Shown one piece after another: positions 1 to 8,004 of a DNA stretch of 64,000 nucleotides (its first letter is position 1; the number at the start of each line of letters is the position of its first letter). Under the pieces are notes generated by a model, which saw nothing but the letters and a program-made list of their open reading frames with translations, did not search any database and was not told the DNA's origin. The translations under genes were made by a program, and so were the position numbers. The stretch is from Chryseobacterium sp. JV274 (GTDB lineage Bacteria > Bacteroidota > Bacteroidia > Flavobacteriales > Weeksellaceae), in assembly GCF_903969135.1 (NCBI RefSeq), contig NZ_LR824569.1:3059001-3123000 (forward strand), given 5' to 3'.

Positions 1-169
1 TAAGGGCATCATTACTGTCCTCAATCCAGGGACATTCATCTTCCAGAGTTACGGAAGCATCGTTCCAGTTTCTCATAAACAAAGCCACCACTTCATGGCC
101 TTGCTGTTGCAGCAAATACGCTGTAACACTAGAATCTACACCTCCGGAGAGGCCTACTACTATTTTCAT
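1..169 (-). CDS. mnmA: tRNA-specific 2-thiouridylase MnmA (N-terminal part)
   Basis: Only the first 56 or so codons lie in the window; the gene runs off the left edge. The translation starts [17 protein letters not shown], which carries the SGGVDSS PP-loop that binds and adenylates with ATP in the MnmA/ThiI-type sulfur transferases. It continues with ALFMRNWND, a segment typical of MnmA. The family makes the 2-thio group of s2U34 in the wobble position of tRNA-Lys, Glu and Gln in the cytoplasm. The start is the ATG whose complement lies at 167-169, about 45 bases downstream of a promoter-like element. The catalytic cysteines lie outside the window, so integrity cannot be judged. Confidence 0.9.
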   Translation of the reverse strand, partial: MKIVVGLSGGVDSSVTAYLLQQQGHEVVALFMRNWNDASVTLEDECPWIEDSNDAL

Positions 170-219
170 TGTATTTCAATTTTACGAAACTCTTAACGGG
201 AGTTCTTAGTTTGATGCGG

Positions 220-227
220 CAAAAATA
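220..227 (-). promoter_or_regulatory. -7 promoter element for mnmA
   Basis: On the minus strand this reads TATTTTTG, matching the Bacteroidota sigma -7 consensus TAnnTTTG. It lies about 50 bases upstream of the mnmA start. I see no good TTG -33 element at the right distance, so the call rests on one half of the promoter. Confidence 0.4.
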
Positions 228-360
228 CAACTAAATAAATTCGTAAAAAAACCATAATTTTAAACATTGATAAAAACGATATTAATCGTATTTGCCATTA
301 TACCGTACTATAACAAGTGATGGGAGTATACAATATCATCAAAACAAAATATATCTACAT

Positions 361-888
361 ATGAAAAAAATTATTATTTCAATGATGCTGATCATCTCGG
401 GGTCAGCGTTTTCCCAGGTTTCAGTAGGAACTCCGGTGCAGGAAAACAGCAAATGGACTTTTGGAGGGGGAATCGGATTAGGATTCGGGAGTAATAGTGC
501 TTTTAATCTGTCTGCTTCACCAAGAGTAGGTTACAGGCTTACGGATGATCTTGAGGCAGGTGTTGTGGGAAGTGTATCCTGGCAGACTTCCAATTCTTAT
601 AAATCTACCATGTTTGGGGTAGGGCCATTTGTCAATTACTATTTTGCCAGATCATTTTATGTGGGAGCAAACTATCAGCATTATTTTGTTGACTATAAAG
701 ATAAATACTATGATTATAAATACAATACAGAAGAAAATGCATTGTATCTTGGAGGAGGATATATGCAAAGAATCGGGAATAATTCTTTTATGCAGATTGG
801 ATTGATGTATAATGTACTCTGGAAGCAGAATTCCAGTGTGTTTTCAAGCGGTCTGATCCCGAATATCGGTTTTGTAGTAGGGCTTTAA
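361..888 (+). CDS. Outer-membrane beta-barrel protein, small
   Basis: The 175-residue product begins with a clear signal peptide (MKKIIISMMLIISGSAFSQ, cleavage before Q or V), followed by alternating glycine- and aromatic-rich strands (FGGGIGLGFGS, AGVVGSV, VGANYQHYF, LYLGGGYMQRIG, IGFVVGL), the usual pattern of an eight-stranded outer-membrane barrel of the PF13505 type. An upstream in-frame codon at 292 would add 23 residues in front of the signal peptide, so the start at 361 is preferred. The last residues form a terminal strand as expected for BAM recognition. No ligand or enzymatic role can be read from it. It stands alone, divergent from mnmA and convergent with clpC. Confidence 0.75.
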   Translation: MKKIIISMMLIISGSAFSQVSVGTPVQENSKWTFGGGIGLGFGSNSAFNLSASPRVGYRLTDDLEAGVVGSVSWQTSNSYKSTMFGVGPFVNYYFARSFYVGANYQHYFVDYKDKYYDYKYNTEENALYLGGGYMQRIGNNSFMQIGLMYNVLWKQNSSVFSSGLIPNIGFVVGL

Positions 889-905
889 TGCCTGGTTTAT
901 CAATA

Positions 906-965
906 GGAACGGGCTTTAGCCCGTTTAATCAAAGAACAAAATTCATTCGGCTTCAGCCAAACCTC
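906..965. repeat. Intergenic palindromic repeat element
   Basis: Positions 908-925 form a palindrome with 8-base arms (AACGGGCT, 2-base loop, AGCCCGTT). About 20 bases later GGCTTCAGCC gives a second small palindrome at roughly 949-958. Nothing codes here. The layout, two short GC-rich palindromes in an AT-rich gap after a gene end, resembles dispersed repeats of flavobacterial genomes, but only one copy is in this window. Confidence 0.5.
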
Positions 966-1044
966 ATAATGTTAAGCCACAAAGATATTTGGAGTTCAAT
1001 ACAATACTCAATATAATTGGTTTTAACGTAAAACTTATAAAACG

Positions 1045-1076
1045 AAAAGCCCCGGAAAATTTCCCGGGGCTTTTCT
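1045..1076. terminator. Bidirectional intrinsic terminator (barrel gene / clpC)
   Basis: An 11-bp perfect stem (AAAAGCCCCGG with CCGGGGCTTTT) encloses a short loop; the A-run on one side and T-run on the other let it stop transcripts from both converging genes. Confidence 0.85.
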
Positions 1077-1101
1077 ATTTGAAATTAAATTATTTATTCA
1101 A

Positions 1102-3639
1102 TTATGATTGAGAAGACTTCTCAGCAGCTGATTTTTTCGCTTTCTGCGTTTTTCCAATCAGTCCGTCTTTAGCATCATTAAGGTCAAGAACTACGGTTTC
1201 TCCTTCATTCAATTGCTTGTTTACCAACATTTCTGCCAATAAGTCTTCAATATATTTCTGGATTGCTCGTTTCAATGGTCTTGCACCGAAATCTTTATCC
1301 CATCCTTTTTCAGAAATGAAGTTTTTAGCATCTTCAGTTAAGTCAACTTTATATCCTAATTTTTCAAGTCTGCCATACAATTTGTTCAATTCAATATCAA
1401 TAATCTTCTTGATATCATCCTGAACAAGAGAGTTGAAGATCACAATGTCATCAATTCTGTTTAAGAATTCAGGAGCAAATGCTTTCTTAAGAGCACTTTC
1501 AATGGTACTTCTCGCTCTTGTATCTGAGCTTGTCTTTTTAGCTGAAGTTCCGAATCCTACACCATCTCCAAAGTCTTTAAGATCTCTGGTTCCGATATTG
1601 GAAGTAAGAATGATAATCGTATTTCTGAAGTCGATTTTTCTCCCTAAGCTGTCTGTAACGTGACCTTCATCAAGGATCTGTAACAGAATATTGAATACAT
1701 CCGGGTGAGCTTTTTCAATCTCATCCAAAAGAACCACAGCATAAGGTTTTCTTCTTACCGCTTCAGTCAGCTGACCACCTTCTTCATATCCTACGTATCC
1801 CGGAGGCGCACCCACCAATCTTGAAACTGCGAATTTCTCCATGTATTCACTCATGTCAATTCTGATCAAAGATTCGTCGGATTCAAACAGTTCTCTCGCC
1901 ATTACTTTAGCCAGCTCGGTTTTACCAACCCCGGTTGTTCCAAGGAAAATAAATGTACCGATAGGACGATTTGGATCTTTAAGACCGGCTCTGTTTCTTT
2001 GAATTGCTTTCACAACTTTTTTCACAGCATCTTCCTGACCGATTACTTTTCCGTTCAGTTTTTCATCCATCTGGGCAAGCTTATCAAGCTCGTTCTTGCC
2101 AACTTTTGTTACAGGAACTCCACTCATCATAGAAACCACTTCCGCTACACTTTCCTCACTCACGGTTTCTTTTTTCTCTTTTACATCTTTATCCCATTTT
2201 TCCTGAGCAGCATTCAGTTCCATCTGAAGTCTTTCCTCTTCATCTTTAAGCTTTCTTGCCTCAAGATAATCCTGAGCTTTTACAGCTTTCTGCTTCAGTT
2301 CTTTGATATCTTCAATTTTCTTTTCAAAATCAATGATCTCCGTAGGAACTTTCATGTTCTTGATGTAAACTCTTGACCCAGCTTCGTCCATTGCATCAAT
2401 CGCTTTGTCCGGTAAGAAACGGTCTGTAATATATCTTGCTGTCAGATTGACACAGGCATTAATTGCTTCAGGCGTATAAATTACATTGTGGTGTTCTTCA
2501 TACTTATCCTTAATCTGGTTCAGAATCTGAATGGTTTCATCAATAGAAGTAGGCTCCACCATTACTTTCTGGAATCTTCTTTCTAAAGCACCGTCTTTTT
2601 CAATATACTGACGATATTCATCCAGAGTCGTAGCCCCGATGCATTGAATTTCTCCTCTTGCCAAAGCCGGTTTGAACATATTGGAAGCATCTAAACTTCC
2701 TGTAGAACTTCCCGCTCCTACAATCGTATGAAGCTCATCAATAAATAAGATGACATCTCTGTTTTTTTCCAGTTCCGTCATGATGGCCTTCATTCTTTCT
2801 TCAAACTGACCACGGTATTTAGTTCCGGCAACTAAACTTGCCAGGTCTAAAGTGATCACACGTTTTCCGTAAAGAACTCTTGACACTTTTTTCTGTTGAA
2901 TTCTTAATGCTAAACCTTCAGCAATAGCAGATTTACCAACTCCCGGCTCTCCAATAAGAAGAGGATTGTTTTTCTTTCTACGGGATAAGATCTGAGAAAC
3001 TCTCTCAATTTCTTTTTCACGGCCGATTACCGGGTCTAGCTTTCCATCCCTGGCCAAAGAAGTAAGGTCTCTACCAAAGTTATCCAATGTAGGTGTTTTA
3101 CTTTTTGCAGAACCTAGATTTCCTGTAGGCTTTCTCATTTGCTCAAATTCTTCTCTTTCATCATCGTCATCATAAGCACTCATCTGTGGAGACTGGCCTG
3201 AATTTTTAAGCATAGTCTGGTATTCTCTTGAAACTCCCTCATAGTCTATGTCATAAGCTCCCAGGATATTTGAAGTAGGATCCTCATATTTATAAAGAAT
3301 ACCTAAAAGCAGGTGAACGGTATTAATTTCATTGCTTTTATATTGACGGCATTCTAGCTCTGCACGTTTAATGGCATGGTCTGCCATCTTGGTGAAAGAA
3401 ATATTGGTAACCTCTTCAGAAATAGGATTTAGACTTGCTGTATTTAAAGTTTCAATTTTTCTTCTGATTTGTGTTAAATCCGCATTAAGGTTTTGAAGGA
3501 TTTCTTTTGCAGAGTTTTCCGTTTTTATAATACCTAAAAGTAGATGTTCTGTATTAAGAAATTCACTTTTCAGCCTTTTAGCTTCGCTTTTGCTTTGTTT
3601 GAACACCTGGCTCAAACCTTGTGAAAACTTATAATCCAT
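1102..3639 (-). CDS. clpC: ClpC-type AAA+ unfoldase, Clp protease ATP-binding subunit
   Basis: The 845-residue protein has the ClpC layout: an N-terminal double Clp-N domain (residues 1-150), a first AAA+ module with Walker A GEPGVGKS near residue 230 and Walker B ILFIDELHT, a central coiled insert with a UVR-like segment (DYLEARKLKDEEERL), and a second AAA+ module with GTTGVGKT and VVLLDEIEKAHPDV. It should unfold substrates for ClpP in the cytoplasm as a hexamer. The start at MDYKFSQGL is chosen over an in-frame ATG four codons upstream because family members begin at this position; both are possible. Length fits the family. No clpP is nearby, and the gene seems to be transcribed alone. The C-terminal tail is rich in K, A and S. 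Confidence 0.95.
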   Translation of the reverse strand: MDYKFSQGLSQVFKQSKSEAKRLKSEFLNTEHLLLGIIKTENSAKEILQNLNADLTQIRRKIETLNTASLNPISEEVTNISFTKMADHAIKRAELECRQYKSNEINTVHLLLGILYKYEDPTSNILGAYDIDYEGVSREYQTMLKNSGQSPQMSAYDDDDEREEFEQMRKPTGNLGSAKSKTPTLDNFGRDLTSLARDGKLDPVIGREKEIERVSQILSRRKKNNPLLIGEPGVGKSAIAEGLALRIQQKKVSRVLYGKRVITLDLASLVAGTKYRGQFEERMKAIMTELEKNRDVILFIDELHTIVGAGSSTGSLDASNMFKPALARGEIQCIGATTLDEYRQYIEKDGALERRFQKVMVEPTSIDETIQILNQIKDKYEEHHNVIYTPEAINACVNLTARYITDRFLPDKAIDAMDEAGSRVYIKNMKVPTEIIDFEKKIEDIKELKQKAVKAQDYLEARKLKDEEERLQMELNAAQEKWDKDVKEKKETVSEESVAEVVSMMSGVPVTKVGKNELDKLAQMDEKLNGKVIGQEDAVKKVVKAIQRNRAGLKDPNRPIGTFIFLGTTGVGKTELAKVMARELFESDESLIRIDMSEYMEKFAVSRLVGAPPGYVGYEEGGQLTEAVRRKPYAVVLLDEIEKAHPDVFNILLQILDEGHVTDSLGRKIDFRNTIIILTSNIGTRDLKDFGDGVGFGTSAKKTSSDTRARSTIESALKKAFAPEFLNRIDDIVIFNSLVQDDIKKIIDIELNKLYGRLEKLGYKVDLTEDAKNFISEKGWDKDFGARPLKRAIQKYIEDLLAEMLVNKQLNEGETVVLDLNDAKDGLIGKTQKAKKSAAEKSSQS

Positions 3640-3790
3640 AATATATCTCATTAGAACAAAGGCAACATTACCTTTTATTCATTATCTAAATTACAAATAT
3701 TTTACCAAAAATCAATTAATGACTTTATGGCAGAAAAAATTTTATTATCTTATTGAAAATGATTAAGTTTGTTATCCTTAAATTTCCCCC

Positions 3791-4015
3791 ATGAATACTG
3801 AAATTACCACCTACATCGGCTATTCTGCATCTCTTTTTATCGTATTGAGTTTCATACTGAAAGATGTAAGAAAAATTAGGGTAGTCAATATGATCGGCTG
3901 TATTTGTTTTGTCATTTATGGTATCTTCAATGGAATGCTTTGGCCGGTTATCATTCCAAACGGGCTCATTTGTTTCATTCAGATCTATTATTTAATATTA
4001 GACAAGAAAAATTGA
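3791..4015 (+). CDS. Small membrane protein, YgjV/SemiSWEET-like
   Basis: A 74-residue protein with three hydrophobic helices (roughly residues 8-24, 34-50 and 53-70) and the pattern of a half-SWEET-type triple-helix bundle (GYSASLFIVLSFILKD, then a conserved N-M-I-G-C segment and FVIYGIFNGMLWP). Proteins of this kind are variously named YgjV family or misnamed uroporphyrinogen decarboxylase; a sugar transport role is only suggested by the fold. Its stop codon overlaps the start of the next gene (TGATG), so it is translationally coupled to the glycosyltransferase that follows. Confidence 0.7.
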   Translation: MNTEITTYIGYSASLFIVLSFILKDVRKIRVVNMIGCICFVIYGIFNGMLWPVIIPNGLICFIQIYYLILDKKN

Positions 4016-5109
4016 TGAAGAAAAAAATACTAGTATCTGCCTTTAGCAGTTTGTATACCGATCAGCGAATAGAAAAGGTATGCAAAACCCTTTTTGACAA
4101 CGGATATCCCATTGAATTGATCGGAAACGATTGGGAAGGAAATGAGACAATGGAACGTCCTTATCCTTTTTCAAGAATAGGACTGACGTCAAAAAGCCTA
4201 AAGACAGCTTATTTTGAGTTCAACTGGAAATTATACCATGAGCTTAAGAAAAAAGCAGACAAAGATACTATCCTTCATGCCAATGACATTGATGCGCTTC
4301 TGCCAAATTATCTCATTGCCAAAAAACTCAATATTCCATTGGTCTTTGACAGCCATGAAATTTTCACGGAAATGCCATCAGTACAAAACAGGTTTTCACA
4401 AAAATTCTGGAGAGTGCTGGAAAGAAAGCTGGTTCCTTATGTGAAATTTATGATGACAGAAAGTGAAAGCTATGCTGAGTGGTTTCACGAAAAATATAAG
4501 GTAAACCCGGTAGTTGTCAGAAATATCCCGAGAAAAATTCTTTCTGCCCCTGAAATTCCTGAAAACCATCCTAAAATTATTCTGTATCAGGGAGCGATTA
4601 ATCAATCCAGAGGAATTGAAAAAATGATTGCCGCCATGCATCATATTAAAGATGCTGTTCTGAAAATTGCTGGTGACGGACCGAAGAAAAAAGAATATGA
4701 AGAACTTGTCATTCAGGAAAAACTGCAGGACAAAGTCTTTTTCCTGGGTAAACTGAAACCGGAAAATCTCAGAGAAATTACAAAAACAGCAGATGTAGGA
4801 TTTAGTCTTGAAGAGAATAACGGAGTTAGTTATTATTACTCACTTCCCAATAAAGTTTGTGACTATATCCAGTCCAGAGTGCCGCTTGTTATGATTAATT
4901 TCCCGGAAATGCAGCGTATAAAAAATCAGTTTAATGTAGGAGAGATCATTACAGATCATCAGCCTGAAACGATTGAAAAAGCAATTAATCTGGTTCTTGA
5001 AAGAGGAAGACTGTACTATCAGGGCGAATTGAACAAAGCTGCAGATGTATTTTGCTGGGAGAACGAAGAAACAAAAATTCTTCAGCTTTTTGAAAAAGCA
5101 TCCCGGTAA
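4015..5109 (+). CDS. Glycosyltransferase, GT4 family
   Basis: The 364-residue product has a GT-B glycosyltransferase layout. The N-terminal Rossmann half includes ILHANDIDALLP and VFDSHEIFTEMP. The C-terminal half has the donor-binding signature ILYQGAINQSRGIEKMI, KIAGDGPKKKEYEEL and an E-x7-E-like region around SLEENNGVSYYYSLPNKVCDY. It would transfer a sugar from a nucleotide donor onto a surface polysaccharide or lipid; the acceptor cannot be predicted. The start at 4015 overlaps the stop of the small membrane protein upstream; a longer frame beginning at 3904 overlaps that gene and is rejected. Two more glycosyltransferases lie within 3 kb. Confidence 0.88.
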   Translation: MKKKILVSAFSSLYTDQRIEKVCKTLFDNGYPIELIGNDWEGNETMERPYPFSRIGLTSKSLKTAYFEFNWKLYHELKKKADKDTILHANDIDALLPNYLIAKKLNIPLVFDSHEIFTEMPSVQNRFSQKFWRVLERKLVPYVKFMMTESESYAEWFHEKYKVNPVVVRNIPRKILSAPEIPENHPKIILYQGAINQSRGIEKMIAAMHHIKDAVLKIAGDGPKKKEYEELVIQEKLQDKVFFLGKLKPENLREITKTADVGFSLEENNGVSYYYSLPNKVCDYIQSRVPLVMINFPEMQRIKNQFNVGEIITDHQPETIEKAINLVLERGRLYYQGELNKAADVFCWENEETKILQLFEKASR

Positions 5110-5128
5110 TAAATTTTACAAAATTGGT

Positions 5129-5136
5129 TATCTTTG
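5129..5136 (+). promoter_or_regulatory. -7 promoter element for sufE and the following gene
   Basis: TATCTTTG matches TAnnTTTG and sits 20 bases before the sufE start. No clear TTG is seen 19-21 bases upstream. Confidence 0.45.
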
Positions 5137-5156
5137 CAAAAGAAATTTGATTAAAA

Positions 5157-5576
5157 ATGACCATTAAAGAAAAACAGCAGGAAATAATAGACGAATTCGC
5201 TTTTCTGGACGATTGGGAGCAAAAGTACGAGTACATCATTGATCTTGGAAAAGAACTGAAAGGCCTGCCGGAAGAAAGAAAGACAGAAGAAAATCTGATT
5301 AAAGGCTGCCAGAGTAAAGTTTGGATTGATGCCGAATTTAAAGATGGGAAACTTTTCTTTAATGCAGATTCTGACGGTATTTTACCCAAAGGAATCGTTT
5401 CTCTTTTAGTAAGTATTTATAGTGGGCATTCCACTCAGGAAATTCTGGATTCTGATTTTGATTTTATTGCAGAAATAGGGTTACAGGAATTTCTTTCGCC
5501 ATCCAGAGCCAACGGATTGATGGCAATGACCAAACAGATCAAGTTTTATGCAGTTGCTTATCAACTGAAATCATAG
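5157..5576 (+). CDS. sufE: SufE family cysteine desulfurase activator
   Basis: 139 residues, the usual length of SufE. The conserved cysteine is present at residue 51 in the IKGCQSKVW motif, which accepts persulfide sulfur from the SufS cysteine desulfurase and passes it to the SufBCD scaffold. The N-terminal LDDWEQKYEYIIDLGKEL helix and the C-terminal LSPSRANG region also match the family. The rest of the suf operon is not in the window, but a SufT-like gene lies at 56.6 kb. The next gene begins 2 bases after the stop, so the two are probably co-transcribed although they share no obvious pathway. Confidence 0.93.
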   Translation: MTIKEKQQEIIDEFAFLDDWEQKYEYIIDLGKELKGLPEERKTEENLIKGCQSKVWIDAEFKDGKLFFNADSDGILPKGIVSLLVSIYSGHSTQEILDSDFDFIAEIGLQEFLSPSRANGLMAMTKQIKFYAVAYQLKS

Positions 5577-5578
5577 CC

Positions 5579-6550
5579 GTGACAAAAATTTTAGCATATC
5601 GTTTTTCCGCATTCGGAGATGTTGCGATGACCGTACCTGTTTTCAGAGAATTTCTGGAGCAGAACCCTGGTGTGGAAATTATTATGGTGTCCAGGAAGAA
5701 TTTCGAAGCGTTGTTTGCGGGAGTTCCCAATGTAACTTTTAAAGGAATTGATCTTGATGACTATAAAGGTCTCTTTGGATTGAGGAAACTGAGCAATGAA
5801 CTGATCCGGGAGTTTAATCCTGACTGTATTGCCAATCTTCATGATGTAATCCGGACCAAGGTTTTAGACAGGATATATAGAAGAAAAGGACTTAAAGTTT
5901 TCAAAATAGATAAGGGTAAAGAGGAGAAAGAACACCTTACAGATGTCTGGAATCTTGAGAAAGTGCAGCTGAGGAAAACCGTGGAACGTTATGCTGATGT
6001 ATTCCGTAAAATGGGATTCAAAGTTGAGCTTTCACATCAGCTCAGACCTACTTCGGAGCATCAATCAGGAATTGGTTTTGCCCCTTTTGCCCAACACAAA
6101 GGAAAGATGCTTCCTCTGGAAAAATCCTATGAACTGGTCAGAATTCTGGCTCAGAAACATACGGTGTACTTCTTTGGTGGAGGTAAAAAAGAAACCGAAA
6201 CCCTTGACAAATGGGAAAGTGAGATTCCCAATACCAAAAATCTTTCCGGAAAATTAAACCTTACCGAAGAACTCAATCATATTGCCGGGCTGGAACTGAT
6301 GATATCCATGGATTCTGCGAATATGCATCTTGCGAGTCTTGTAGGAACAAGATGTGTTTCTATTTGGGGTGCTACTCATCCCTATGCAGGATTTTTAGGA
6401 TTCGGGCAGAGTGAAGAAGATGTTGTTCAGGTAAAAGATCTCACCTGCAGACCATGTTCTGTTTTTGGAGATAAAGAATGTTACAGAGGAGACTGGGCTT
6501 GTCTTGAGGAATTCAATATTCAGAAAGTGATAGATAGGGTTAATTTTTAA
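5579..6550 (+). CDS. Glycosyltransferase family 9 (heptosyltransferase-like)
   Basis: 323 residues beginning with GTG (MTKILAYRFSAFGDVAMTVP), the typical nucleotide-binding opening of ADP-heptose transferases. The C-terminal half has the diagnostic segment SMDSANMHLASLVGTR followed by SIWGATHPYAG, which positions the ADP-heptose donor. A short cysteine-bearing tail (CRPCSVFGDKECYRGDWACL) may be a metal or disulfide site; similar tails occur in many Bacteroidota members. The probable role is addition of a core sugar to lipopolysaccharide at the inner-membrane face. The GTG start is taken because it lies 2 bases after the sufE stop and no ATG precedes the conserved opening. Its last 11 bases overlap the end of the convergent gene. 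Confidence 0.88.
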   Translation: MTKILAYRFSAFGDVAMTVPVFREFLEQNPGVEIIMVSRKNFEALFAGVPNVTFKGIDLDDYKGLFGLRKLSNELIREFNPDCIANLHDVIRTKVLDRIYRRKGLKVFKIDKGKEEKEHLTDVWNLEKVQLRKTVERYADVFRKMGFKVELSHQLRPTSEHQSGIGFAPFAQHKGKMLPLEKSYELVRILAQKHTVYFFGGGKKETETLDKWESEIPNTKNLSGKLNLTEELNHIAGLELMISMDSANMHLASLVGTRCVSIWGATHPYAGFLGFGQSEEDVVQVKDLTCRPCSVFGDKECYRGDWACLEEFNIQKVIDRVNF

Positions 6551-7661
6551 AAATAATCTTTACCATCTCTTCGGCTTTAGTATGATCCGAATGTGTTTTT
6601 TCTAAGATTTGCTTTCTTTTTTCAGTATCATTATAATCTTTTTCGGCAGAGCTGATAATCTGTTGGCGAATTTCAGCCATATCAGCCCCATACAGGCATA
6701 AATCCTTCAAAGCAGGGTTATCTGTAATATTTCCATTAATAATCACAAAACGACTATTGTAAAGGGTGTTGAAAAGCTTCACCTTGGTTCCTGAATTCTG
6801 GTAAGAAATCAGAATGTTGGCATGGGCATTTTCCAGGAGATGGTGAAGGTTTTCTGTCGTCAGGATAGGAGTGAGGGTGATATTTTCAACCGCTGACATC
6901 CTTTTTTTAATATCTTCATTGGCACGATCGGAGGCAACAATCAGTTTATACTGTGGGAGAGTTTTGAATAAATCAATAGTCTCAATCAGTGCTTTTTTAT
7001 TATCAGCAGTAGTGAGATCTCCATGGAAAAGAAAATAATTTCCTTTTTTATCCAGTTGCTTTACCGATTGATTGCCATGGAAAATATGGATCAATTGTGC
7101 ATTTCCCGAATAAATATTCACTTCATTATATTCTTTTTCAGACAGGCAGAATACAGTTTCAAACTTCTTTAAAAGCTTTTCCTGGTATCCTTTATATTTT
7201 AAAGATTCAATGCTGTAAACAATCTTTTTGAGGATGTTTTTTTCTGATAATGAAAGTCCTTTATAATACGCTGTTTCGTTGTTGTGGTGGCGAAGATACA
7301 GTTTATGACGACTGTTTTTCAGAAACTTGATAATATGCGTTGTCTGCAGGCCTTCAAACAATATTGGAGCTTTGATCTTTTCCAGATTTTTAAGGAGAGC
7401 TTCAGAATCTCTTATTGCGGCCGCGAAAGGCGTTTTTGAGAAATAAAGAAGAAAATTCTTTTTCTTTTCATAAAAAAATACGCTTTCTGTGATTCCTCCT
7501 ATTTCCGGATCAATCTTTACAGGAATTTTGTCTACAAAACAATGAAGGTGAATTTTTATCCCCAGATCAGATAAAGCCTTGATCTTGTAATACACATCAA
7601 TGATGCCGCCATAAGAAGGAGGGTAGGGATAGTTGAATGATATGATATGGAGTTCCTTCAC
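6540..7661 (-). CDS. Glycosyltransferase, GT-B fold, probable GT4 type
   Basis: About 373 residues from a GTG start at 7661 (VKELHIISFNYPYPPSYGG). The opening with a glycine-rich PSYGG loop, the central LRHHNNETAYYKG and the C-terminal FLFHGDLTTADNKKA and LISYQNSGTKVKLFN segments fit a GT4-like enzyme, although the usual E-x7-E motif is degenerate. The open frame continues upstream through both a promoter and a tRNA gene, so the start near 7838 is clearly wrong. A -7 element ends about 22 bases before the chosen GTG. The 3' end overlaps the convergent heptosyltransferase gene by 11 bases. Substrate unknown. Confidence 0.8.
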   Translation of the reverse strand: MKELHIISFNYPYPPSYGGIIDVYYKIKALSDLGIKIHLHCFVDKIPVKIDPEIGGITESVFFYEKKKNFLLYFSKTPFAAAIRDSEALLKNLEKIKAPILFEGLQTTHIIKFLKNSRHKLYLRHHNNETAYYKGLSLSEKNILKKIVYSIESLKYKGYQEKLLKKFETVFCLSEKEYNEVNIYSGNAQLIHIFHGNQSVKQLDKKGNYFLFHGDLTTADNKKALIETIDLFKTLPQYKLIVASDRANEDIKKRMSAVENITLTPILTTENLHHLLENAHANILISYQNSGTKVKLFNTLYNSRFVIINGNITDNPALKDLCLYGADMAEIRQQIISSAEKDYNDTEKRKQILEKTHSDHTKAEEMVKIIFKN

Positions 7662-7683
7662 GTCAAGCAAATTCAAATGCAGG

Positions 7684-7691
7684 CAAAGGTA
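7684..7691 (-). promoter_or_regulatory. -7 promoter element for the minus-strand glycosyltransferase
   Basis: On the minus strand this is TACCTTTG, a perfect TAnnTTTG match. Its position about 22 bases upstream of the GTG at 7661 decides the start of that gene. Confidence 0.5.
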
Positions 7692-7747
7692 AATAAATAT
7701 AAGGAAAAGTGGTGAGGAAACTCTAAAATAGCTTAGGTATAAAAATA

Positions 7748-7777
7748 AAAAATCTCCCAATTTCTTGAGAGATTTTT
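7748..7777 (-). terminator. Intrinsic terminator after the tRNA-Val pair
   Basis: A 9-bp stem (AAAAATCTC / GAGATTTTT) with a T-run on the minus strand, directly downstream of the second tRNA in the transcription direction. Confidence 0.75.
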
Positions 7778-7778
7778 G

Positions 7779-7853
7779 TGGGCCCTGAGGGATTCGAACC
7801 CCCGACCCTCTGGGTGTAAACCAGATGCTCTGAACCAACTGAGCTAAGAGCCC
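7779..7853 (-). tRNA. tRNA-Val (anticodon TAC), copy 2
   Basis: The minus strand gives a complete cloverleaf. The acceptor stem GGGCTCT pairs with AGGGCCC (one U-G pair), the D arm has GCTCAGTTGGTTCAGAGC, the anticodon stem TCTGG/CCAGA holds loop TTTACAC with anticodon TAC, and the T arm has GGGGGTTCGAATCCC. It matches the copy at 7888-7962 at every base. The 34-base spacer and the terminator at its 3' side indicate a joint transcript. Confidence 0.97.
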
Positions 7854-7887
7854 TGAAATTTTTTGAAAGGCTTCAGTATCCTTTTTG

Positions 7888-7962
7888 TGGGCCCTGAGGG
7901 ATTCGAACCCCCGACCCTCTGGGTGTAAACCAGATGCTCTGAACCAACTGAGCTAAGAGCCC
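7888..7962 (-). tRNA. tRNA-Val (anticodon TAC), copy 1
   Basis: Same structure and sequence as the neighbouring tRNA-Val: UAC anticodon in a 7-base loop closed by a 5-bp stem, canonical TTCGAAT T-loop and a full 7-bp acceptor stem. It is the promoter-proximal copy of the pair. Confidence 0.97.
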
Positions 7963-8004
7963 CTATAACTTGTTTCCTCGTTTAGAGTGGTGCAAATATA
8001 CGAC

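Noticed and set aside
1999..2376. A 125-residue plus-strand open frame within clpC
   Set aside because: It is antisense to a conserved part of clpC, is rich in F, L, S and H as expected of a shadow frame, and has no promoter or leader.
7662..7838. N-terminal extension of the glycosyltransferase frame to 7838
   Set aside because: It would translate through part of a tRNA gene, its terminator and a promoter element.
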